Assembly (NCBI RefSeq): GCF_039522585.1
Contig: NZ_BAAADR010000023.1
Source: Bisbaumannia salifodinae
GTDB taxonomy: Bacteria > Pseudomonadota > Gammaproteobacteria > Pseudomonadales > Halomonadaceae
Length of the DNA: 64,000 bases
Strand: one strand, 5' to 3'
The notes beneath the pieces are model-generated. The model was not told where the DNA came from and searched no databases. It worked only from the letters and a program-made list of their open reading frames with translations. Positions 1 through 7,020 of the stretch are shown here, piece by piece. A program made the translations under genes and the position numbers. Position 1 is the first letter of the stretch. The number at the start of each line of letters is the position of its first letter.

Positions 1-126
1 TTGCTGGAGCCAATCGGCAACGTGCCACCAGCGGAGCGAGAAGCACTGTATTATCAGCAACAGAGTCAGGCCCGGAAGGCCGCCTGACTCAAACCAGCGG
101 GTCTCCGAGAAAGCCGGGGCGGTTCA
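1..126 (+). mobile_element. IS3-family insertion sequence, right end (partial)
   Basis: Positions 1-87 read as the last 28 codons of an IS3-type transposase OrfB. The encoded tail contains LLEPIGNVPPAE followed by YYQQQ, a C-terminus typical of this family, and stops at TGA 85-87. After the stop comes a GC-rich segment ending GGGGCGGTTCA at 126, which fits an IS3 terminal inverted repeat ending in TCA. The element enters the window from the left, so its left end and target duplication cannot be seen. Immediately after 126 the sequence continues in frame with a helicase gene that lacks its front, so the element probably inserted into that gene. The exact IS name is not identified. Confidence 0.8.
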
Positions 127-3100
127 CTCCGGCAGACTTGCTGACGCCGCTGCCGGCGGATTCGTCACAAATGGCGGCTATCGCCACTGCAGATCGTGGC
201 AAGGATTTCGTCATCATCGGCCCTCCCGGCACCGGCAAGAGCCAGACCATCGGTAATCTGATTGCACACATGCTGGGCAAGGGCAAGAAGGTGCTGTTTG
301 TGTCTGAGAAGACTGCTGCACTGGAGGTGGTGCACCGCCGGCTCAAGGATATTGGCCTGGGTCAGTTCTGCCTGGAGCTGCATTCCAACAAGGCCAAGAA
401 GGCGGATGTACTGGACCAGCTGCGGACTTCCTGGAACAGCGCTTGCCAGTCCACGGTCAGTGATTGGAAAGCTGAAGCGGAACGCCTCAAAGCATTGCGC
501 GACCGCTTGAACAGGGTGGTGAATGCCTTGCATCAGCAGCACCGCAATGGTCTGACCGCGCACTATGCCATTGGCGTGAAGGTTCGTGATGCCGATCTGG
601 CGGCCAAGGTGAAGTTGAGTTGGCCCAATGTGGCCTATCACGATGACGCGCAACTGCAGAAGCTGCGTGAAATGGCCGAATTGCTGGCGGTTCAGGCCAA
701 GGCGGTAGGCAACCTGATCGACCATCCACTGGGTTTGATCAGCAACTTTGACTGGCGTCCGCAGTGGGAAGAGGAGGTGGTGGGTGCCGCCCGCAGTCTG
801 AAGGCTGGTGGAGCGCAGCTGACTGAGAAACTGACCTCACTTGAGAAGGCGCTGGGGATCAGCCTTGGCGTGGTGGGCTTGCCCAAGCTGGCTGCCATGG
901 CTGAATGCGGGCAGGTGCTGCTGGATGCCTATCGTCAGCAGGCCTCTTTTGCGCTGGAGCCTGATGCAACGGATCGGTTGGATGCGCTGGAAGAGGCAGT
1001 CACTCAGCTGAAAGCCTATATCGAAACGCAAGCCAAGCTGAGTTGTACCTATGAAGCTCTGGCTTGGCAGAAGCTGGATGCGACGGTGTTGGGGCAAGCC
1101 TGGGCGGAGGCCAATGACACGTGGTGGCCCAAGAGCTGGTTTGCCAAGCGCAAGGTCGTAAAGCAAATGCGCGAGGGCGGGGCGCAGGGTGATCCAGACC
1201 CAACCAATGATATTCCCGTGCTGAAACAGTTACGGGAAACTGGCGGCCAGATCGACCGCCTGGATGGTGTGCTGAAAGGCCTGCGGGAATGGGATTCCTA
1301 TAATTCAGACCCGAGTGCCATGGCGGCCTTGAAGGAGCTGGGTTCACGGGCGCGTGTTGCGGTTGGCAAGCTGGCGGACGATGCAGAGTCCCTGGTGACC
1401 CTGCGCAGCAAGATCCGAACCCTGCTCTATGATGCCAACGACCTGTTGGCCCCTGAGGCTCCGGTGGGACGGGCTATCAATGATTTCAAAGCATCTTTCG
1501 AGTCCTTTAATGCCCATAAGGAAAAGTTCGAGGCATTGATCGGGGCTTCACTGGATAACGGACTGCCTGACGATGTACCTGCTCTGGAATCGTTAGGAGC
1601 ACGGTGTCAGGAGATTGTGGACAACCATATTGCCCTGCGAGACTGGTGTGCCTGGGTGCGGCGTCGCTCCGAGGCGCTGGATTTCCAGCTCGGCCCGCTG
1701 GTGGAAGCGATCGAGAATGGCTCCGTAGCAGCTGATCAGGTGGAAGAGGTCTTCGAGGCGGCCTATTGCAGTTGGTGGTCGTCTGCGGTGATTGGTGAGG
1801 ATGAGGTGCTGCGTACTTTCTCCTCGCCTGAACACGAAGCCGCTATTGAGAATTTCCGGGAGCTGGATACCCAGTTCAGTGACCTGACGGCGAAGTATAT
1901 TGCGGCCAAGCTGGCCGGTGAGATCCCGGATCAGGAAACGACCAAGAAGAAGTCATCCTGGGGCGTGCTGGCGCACGAGCTGCAGAAGAAGATGCGCCAC
2001 AAGCCGGTGCGGGAAATGATGGAAACCATCCCGGGTGTGATCACGACGCTGGCTCCTTGCCTGATGATGTCACCACTGTCGATTGCGCAATTTCTGTCCG
2101 CCGGGCAGGCGCAGTTCGACGTGGTGATTTTCGATGAGGCTTCCCAGATCACCGTTTGGGATGCCGTGGGCTCACTGGCACGCGGCAAGCAGGTGATTGT
2201 AGCCGGTGACCCGAAACAGATGCCGCCCACCAACTTCTTTGGCCGCTCCGATGATGACCCGGATGGCGACATTGATGGCGAAGGGGATCTGGAAAGCATT
2301 CTGGATGAGCTGATCGGTGCGAGCATTCCACAGCGCGTGCTGAACCTGCATTACCGTTCCCGCCGTGAAAGCCTGATTGCCTTCTCCAATAGCCGCTATT
2401 ACGACAGTTCCCTGATTACCTTCCCGGCGCCGGTGCATCCTGATAAAGGGGTGTCATTGGTGAAGCCGGAGGGCTTCTATGCACGGGGTAAAGCACGCCA
2501 TAATCAGGGGGAGGCCAAGGCCATCGTGGCTGAGATTGTCCGCCGTCTGACGTCTGAGGACGCCTCCATTCGTAGCCAGTCCATTGGCGTGGTCACGTTC
2601 AATACAGAGCAGCAGAGCCTGATTGAGGACCTGCTGGATAAGGCAAGAGCGGAAGATCCGGGGATTGAGTGGGCCTTCTCCGAGGACGAGCTGGAACCGG
2701 TGTTCGTGAAGAACCTGGAAACCGTGCAGGGTGATGAGCGGGACGTGATCCTGTTCAGCATCACCTACGGCCCGGATGAAGCTGGGCATGTCACCATGAA
2801 TTTCGGCCCGCTCAACCGTACTGGCGGCGAGCGTCGCCTTAACGTGGCCATGACCCGTGCCCGTTCCGAGATGGTGGTGTTCTCCACCATGCCACCGGAG
2901 CGTATCGATCTTTCTCGCACCCAGGCGCGTGCCGTGGCAGACCTCAAGCACTTCCTGGAGTACGCCGAACGTGGTGCCTCAGCCCTTGGCGCTGCTGTTC
3001 ATGGTTCTATGGGGGATTTCGAATCCCCGTTCGAAGTGGCTGTGGCCAGAGGGCTCCAGGAAAAAGGATGGACAGTACATCCCCAAATTGGAGTCTCCGC

Positions 3101-3356
3101 CTACCGCATCGATATGGGTATCGTTCACCCTGATAAGCCCGGTATCTATCTGACAGGTATTGAGTGTGACGGTGCCATGTACCACAGCTCAGCCTATGCC
3201 CGGGAAAGAGACAAGATCCGACAAGGGGTGCTGGAGGGGCTGGGCTGGACGCTATTCAGGGTGTGGTCTACTGACTGGTGGACGAATAAGCAGAAGGCTT
3301 TGGAAGAGGTTGATGCTGCCTTGCGAGGTCAGCTGGATATGAGTCGAAAAGAGTAA
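127..3356 (+). pseudogene. 5'-truncated DUF4011/AAA_12-type SF1 helicase with C-terminal MTES_1575-like nuclease
   Basis: The reading frame is open from the IS boundary and codes for 1072 residues if counted from a TTG at 138. Full family members are usually well over 1400 residues, so an N-terminal part is missing. Visible features are Walker A GPPGTGKS at residues 28-35, a DEAS Walker B box near residue 666, GDPKQMPPTNFF near 690, and the C-terminal helicase motifs VQGDERDV and RLNVAMTRAR near 866 and 905. The last ~110 residues look like a small restriction-endonuclease fold (RIDMGIVHP, GIECDG, then a basic helix and FRVWSTDWW), as in MTES_1575/DUF559 proteins. Such proteins occur in defence islands. 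No good ribosome-binding site precedes 138, so a product may not be made, or could be a shortened ATPase-nuclease. Confidence 0.75.
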
Positions 3357-3376
3357 CCGTCGTTGATAGGCATTAT

Positions 3377-3399
3377 GCCCCTATATCATTACGAGGGGC
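3377..3399. terminator. possible stem-loop after the helicase
   Basis: GCCCCT and AGGGGC form a six-base stem around an 11-base loop 20 bases after the helicase stop codon. No U-run follows, so a terminator role is only suggested. Confidence 0.3.
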
Positions 3400-3580
3400 G
3401 ACGGAGGCTAATGTTTTGAGTAAAACTAGTAGAAATCTTTGCCTCATTGCTTTTTAGGTGTGATGACCTCGATTTTGAGATCGTGGCTGAATTTTAAGAT
3501 GACCTTCCCATAAAGGAAAATCGGGATTTGATAGTTCACGGAAACCGTCTGCTTGGGTGTTTAACTATGTCAAAAACACA

Positions 3581-3694
3581 TAACAAGCCGCTGCACGCTG
3601 ACACATACTGCTACGCTCGTTTTTGTGTCTGTCGCTGCGCTCCATTTCCACACAAAAACGTTCTCCGAAGTATGTGCAGGTGAGCGGGGCGTTA
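3581..3694 (+). other. attC: integron attC-like recombination site
   Basis: A 114-bp imperfect palindrome begins TAAC at 3581 and ends GTTA at 3694. When folded, the left arm (TAAC, CCGCT, ACATACT, CGTTTTTGTGT) matches the reverse complement of the right arm in the same order. Short unpaired interruptions separate the matched blocks. The inner stem CGTTTTTGTGT/ACACAAAAACG is perfect. The terminal GTTA core, the interrupted palindrome and the length all fit attC sites of chromosomal integrons. A gene starts 13 bases after the core, as in a gene cassette. No integrase gene and no second attC are visible in the window, so this is an isolated site. Confidence 0.7.
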
Positions 3695-3706
3695 AAAGGT
3701 GCTGAC

Positions 3707-4198
3707 TTGGAAAAATTATTAGTAAGTGCCTGCCTCCTGGGAAAACGGGTCAGGTATGATGGAGGAAGCCTCGCTCTGACGGGCCAGGTTATCGAGCGTT
3801 GGCTATCTGACGGTCGCATCGTCTCCGTCTGTCCCGAAGTCGAGGCTGGGATGAGCATACCTCGCAAGCCGGCGGAAATTGTCGCAGGCGATGGTGAGCA
3901 GGTGTTGAGTGGTGAAACGATGGTTGCCGAAAAAGGCGGGGTGGAGGTGACCGACGAGTTTATCGCCGGCGCCGAGGTGGCCCTGGAATTGTGTCAACGG
4001 TTCCATATCAAGGTCGCCGTGCTGGCCGAGTTCAGCCCTTCCTGTGGGAGCTCGGCCATTTATGACGGGAGCTTTTCGGGAAAGAAGGTTCCTGGTATGG
4101 GAGTGACGGCGGCCTTGCTGCGCCGGCATGGCGTTCGAGTGTTTAGCCAATATGAAGTGGCCGATGCCGACAAGGCGATTCGCGCGATAAGCGAGTGA
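3707..4198 (+). CDS. DUF523 family protein
   Basis: A 163-residue DUF523 (COG1683, YbbK-like) protein. The cysteine-containing motifs LLVSACLLG near the start, VCPEVEAG and FSPSCGSS are all present, consistent with a conserved cysteine set. The biochemical function of the family is unknown to me. I choose TTG 3707 because AAGGTG lies at a suitable distance upstream and the product starts where family members start. A longer in-frame reading from ATG 3623 would run through the attC palindrome and has no homologous sequence. The gene directly follows the attC-like site and is probably the first gene of the captured cassette. Confidence 0.75.
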   Translation: MEKLLVSACLLGKRVRYDGGSLALTGQVIERWLSDGRIVSVCPEVEAGMSIPRKPAEIVAGDGEQVLSGETMVAEKGGVEVTDEFIAGAEVALELCQRFHIKVAVLAEFSPSCGSSAIYDGSFSGKKVPGMGVTAALLRRHGVRVFSQYEVADADKAIRAISE

Positions 4199-4240
4199 GA
4201 GTGAAAGTATGCAATATCAGGGGATGATCGAGGTGGAGTC

Positions 4241-4552
4241 ATGAGAGTAGTTAGGGGCAGGGAATTTGTGGCGGATCGCGCCTGGGGCGCCGAGGATATT
4301 GCCTCGATGAATGGTGTTTCCACACGCCTGCATTGGACCGATCAACCATACAAGTGGCATGTGAACGATGGCGAAGAGGTCTTCGTGGTGCTGGATGGCA
4401 AGGTGGAAATGTTCTTCCGGGAAAACGGTGAGGAAGCGTCGGTGACCCTGGGCGTCGGGGATATTTTCTATGCCTCCGTCGGCACCGAGCATGTGGCCCA
4501 TCCGGTGGGTGAGGCCAGGATATTGGTGGTGGAGAAGGAAGGCAGCGTATAA
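4241..4552 (+). CDS. small cupin-domain protein
   Basis: A 103-residue single-domain cupin. The two cupin motifs are recognisable: a first around KWHVNDGEEVFVVLDG and a second around VGDIFYASVGTEHVAHPVG. His, Glu and His residues are placed to bind a metal. Proteins this small act as isomerases, dioxygenases or sensors, and the sequence does not say which. The start ATG has GAGGTGGAG upstream. It lies 42 bases after the DUF523 gene on the same strand and has no attC between it and its neighbours, so it may share the transcript. Confidence 0.7.
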   Translation: MRVVRGREFVADRAWGAEDIASMNGVSTRLHWTDQPYKWHVNDGEEVFVVLDGKVEMFFRENGEEASVTLGVGDIFYASVGTEHVAHPVGEARILVVEKEGSV

Positions 4553-4635
4553 CTCGGATAACTTATATATGCTTGACCAGGCTTTGCCACGATAAGGCAC
4601 CAGTTGGTTTATATTTATCTATTGCAGGAAGCATT

Positions 4636-5022
4636 ATGATCGTCGTCTATGGAATCAAGGAATACCTTAATCCGCTCAAGGCCCGGCTGTCCGAGGTGAT
4701 TCACGGCTGCATGCGGTCGGTTCTCGGCATGCCGGAGGACAAGCGGGCGCACCGTTTTATGCCGATGGATGCCGAGGATTTCTATTACCCGGGTGGCAGG
4801 ACGCCCGCGTATACGGTCATCGAGATCAATATGATGCAGGGGCGCACCCCGGAGACGCAGAAGGCACTGATCAAGGCGCTGTTCAGAGAGATCGAGTCGG
4901 AGTTGGGTATCTCCCCCGCGGATATCGAGGTAACGATCAAGGAACAACCGGCACACTGCTGGGGCTTTCGCGGCATGACCGGGGATGAGGCACGGGATCT
5001 CAAGTATTCGGTCAAGGTGTAA
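4636..5022 (+). CDS. tautomerase-like protein lacking the Pro-1 nucleophile
   Basis: A 128-residue protein resembling the tautomerase/MIF superfamily (Tautomerase_2-like). It has a region YTVIEINMMQGRTPETQKALIKALF followed by LGISPADIEVTIKEQPAHCWGFRGM. These match the second half of the family fold, in which a helix precedes a strand ending in a Trp-Gly. Active tautomerases use the amino-terminal proline exposed after Met removal, but the chosen start gives Met-Ile-Val, so that proline is absent. ATG 4636 is preceded by GCAGGAAGC, a plausible ribosome-binding site. It may be a non-catalytic or diverged member. It sits in the run of small same-strand genes after the attC-like site. Confidence 0.65.
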   Translation: MIVVYGIKEYLNPLKARLSEVIHGCMRSVLGMPEDKRAHRFMPMDAEDFYYPGGRTPAYTVIEINMMQGRTPETQKALIKALFREIESELGISPADIEVTIKEQPAHCWGFRGMTGDEARDLKYSVKV

Positions 5023-5058
5023 TACCTTTAATGCAATGTTGGCTTAGTGAGATAAGAG

Positions 5059-5499
5059 ATGAATGTTGAGAGTGCAGGGAAGCAGGACTATCTAACGCTG
5101 ATAGCTATCTGGGAGGCGTCGGTCAGGGCCACACACGACTTCCTGGCGGAGGAAGACTTGCAGGAGCTTAAGCCGCTTATCCTTGATCAGTATTTCGATG
5201 TCGTCGACCTGATGTGTGCCAAGAATGACGAGGGCGAGATATTGGGCTTCTGCGGTGTCCATGATGGAAATATCGAGATGCTGTTTGTCTCGCCGGAAGC
5301 CCGCGGGAAAGGCGTCGGTTCACTGTTGGCGCAATATGCCATCGAGGCCCAGGGTGCGACGCGGGTCGATGTCAATGAACAGAATCACCAGGCCCTGGGG
5401 TTTTATCGGCATATCGGGTTTTCGGTAACGGGGCGCTCACCACTCGATGGCCAGGGCAAGCCGTATCCTCTGCTGCATATGGAATTGTCGGAAGCTTGA
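5059..5499 (+). CDS. GNAT family N-acetyltransferase
   Basis: A 146-residue GNAT acetyltransferase that would transfer an acetyl group from acetyl-CoA to an unidentified amine. The acetyl-CoA-binding motif A is clear: MLFVSPEARGKGVGSLLAQYA, with the R-x-x-G-x-G core. The C-terminal motif B (NEQNHQALGFYRHIGF) is typical of the YjaB/PA2578-like branch. It lies 36 bases after the tautomerase-like gene on the same strand. Small acetyltransferases are among the commonest integron cassette genes, in keeping with the attC-like site upstream. The substrate cannot be predicted. Confidence 0.8.
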   Translation: MNVESAGKQDYLTLIAIWEASVRATHDFLAEEDLQELKPLILDQYFDVVDLMCAKNDEGEILGFCGVHDGNIEMLFVSPEARGKGVGSLLAQYAIEAQGATRVDVNEQNHQALGFYRHIGFSVTGRSPLDGQGKPYPLLHMELSEA

Positions 5500-5661
5500 C
5501 TGTATTTATCTTCTACGCCTCCGCAGAAGGTTGGGGCCGGTCTGATATATCACAGCACAACCTGGGTAGATGAGGAATATAGGCCTGATCTTGGCCGGTT
5601 TGCTAGGCTGGAATTGGGGAATATGCAATGTGAGACCTGCCCCTGTGACTTGGAGGTTCCG

Positions 5662-6576
5662 ATGAAGAAGACACCAATCAATGTCAGCCCAGCCCTCAGA
5701 CAAGCAGTGGGCGATATGAGAGCGAAAGCCTTGCCACAGCTTGTTGGCCTGATCATACGCTTTAACGAAGATGATCGGACGATCCGCGATCTATGGTCGG
5801 AAGGGGCGGGCCAGAACAAACACAAGCACAACCCGCACGGGACCGATCGCCTTCAGGCCTATCGTCGCGTCAATGATAACGATCCCACTGCCGGCGAGCG
5901 GGCCGCGAATAAGGTGGTCGACGCGGCGGGTTACCATGCGGAAGAACTGTTTATTATCTGCTGGGACGCCCTGCTCCGGGGGGCCGAACTGCGAGAAGAT
6001 CAGATCGACACAGTCGATTTGATCTTGTCCAAGAGCCCATGCCACGGCGCCAGCGCGTCGTCGGCAATGAAACTGCAGGGAATCAACGAGTACTTCCCGA
6101 TCGGGTGCGCATCCAAGCTGGCATCGTTCGTGACGAGTAAGGACCAAGGCATCGAGTGGCGCATTGCCTTCCTTGCGCTGGCTGGCTCAGACGCGCCGGA
6201 CTACATGCCGATCGGCGGTTCTGGCGTGGATCGTCTGATGAGCGCACGCGAGCGCGAAATCGCTGAGGCTGCATTGAGCCAGGTTCGGTTCCGCGACGAC
6301 GGCGCACCGACCAGGCTGCAACAGGCAGCTGTCCATGAACAACGTGCGCAGAGGTTTCAGGACCAGGCAGGAGAGCTGCATGGTAGGGAAAGGGGAGATG
6401 CGTTCGGGCAGGCGAAAAGCGAGCGGCAACGAGCCAGGACGATCCGGAGTGAGGTGGACCGGGAGGTCCAGGAGAAGTTCAGAAACGCCCGTACCCAGTC
6501 CGTCGCCCAGGCTCAGAGTGGCATTGCGATACTGGATCGCCTGCTGAACGTTGATGTGAGGCGCTGGCAGTCCTGA
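5662..6576 (+). CDS. uncharacterised protein with a deaminase-like HAE/PC signature
   Basis: I do not recognise this 304-residue protein as a named family. Residues 91-97 read YHAEELF, followed by a helix and the strand VDLILSKSPC (Pro126-Cys127). A further cysteine (Cys149) lies in FPIGCASKL. This His-x-Glu then strand-Pro-Cys arrangement, with a later Cys, resembles the zinc-binding core of cytidine-deaminase-fold proteins, including bacterial toxin and nucleic-acid deaminases. The spacing to the second Cys is longer than the usual PCxxC. Residues 200-300 are charged and helical, rich in Arg, Glu and Gln, and may form a coiled coil. ATG 5662 has GGAGG five bases upstream. No immunity gene or secretion signal is seen. 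It lies at the end of the accessory region. Confidence 0.5.
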   Translation: MKKTPINVSPALRQAVGDMRAKALPQLVGLIIRFNEDDRTIRDLWSEGAGQNKHKHNPHGTDRLQAYRRVNDNDPTAGERAANKVVDAAGYHAEELFIICWDALLRGAELREDQIDTVDLILSKSPCHGASASSAMKLQGINEYFPIGCASKLASFVTSKDQGIEWRIAFLALAGSDAPDYMPIGGSGVDRLMSAREREIAEAALSQVRFRDDGAPTRLQQAAVHEQRAQRFQDQAGELHGRERGDAFGQAKSERQRARTIRSEVDREVQEKFRNARTQSVAQAQSGIAILDRLLNVDVRRWQS

Positions 6577-7020
6577 CAGCGATCCGCACCGGTGAAGCAC
6601 AAATAGCCGTGATACCCCGGCTGTCACGGTAAAAAGGGGCCGCGTGAAGCCGGAGACAGACTATGTAGTTATTGATTTATTGTTTCGTGAGTATTGTTAT
6701 TATCTATATTCCATGTGGTTTTATTTTGATCGCTTGTTTGAACGTGTCTGTATGTTGAGCGTTGCGATTAACTATCAGCCCTGGGTGATCAATCGCCGGG
6801 GACTCGGCAGTTGGCTCGATTAGGAGACGTCGCAGCTAAATGATAGCACTCCAGGCCAAGAGGCATGCTGGGGCTCGGTCGAGGCGGCCCTCAAGCATGG
6901 CAAGCTCCCAAATCGGTGAATTTTTGGCCAGCCCCCGAGACGGGTGGCCGGAAAAGCTGGATAATGGCAGGTTACGCGCCCTCGGGGCCCGCCGACATTC
7001 ATAGATCCGGTGCTTTGTCA
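6577..7020. other. AT-richer intergenic stretch at the accessory/core boundary
   Basis: These 444 bases hold no convincing gene. There is an inverted repeat (CCGTGA/TCACGG, 6607-6629) shortly after the deaminase-like gene that could help end transcription. It is followed by a clearly AT-rich run from about 6660 to 6760. From about 6790 the composition returns to the high GC of the rest of the window. I see no tRNA, direct repeat or integrase that would define an island end. The promoter of the OsmC-YcaO gene presumably lies in the last part. Confidence 0.5.

Noticed and set aside
3623..3706. N-terminal extension of the DUF523 protein from ATG 3623
   Set aside because: It would be coded by the attC palindrome. 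The TTG at 3707 has a ribosome-binding site and fits the family start.
6865..7020. 52-codon N-terminal extension of the OsmC-YcaO protein
   Set aside because: The extension shows no OsmC features. Family members begin near MEIKVNYLDN at 7021.
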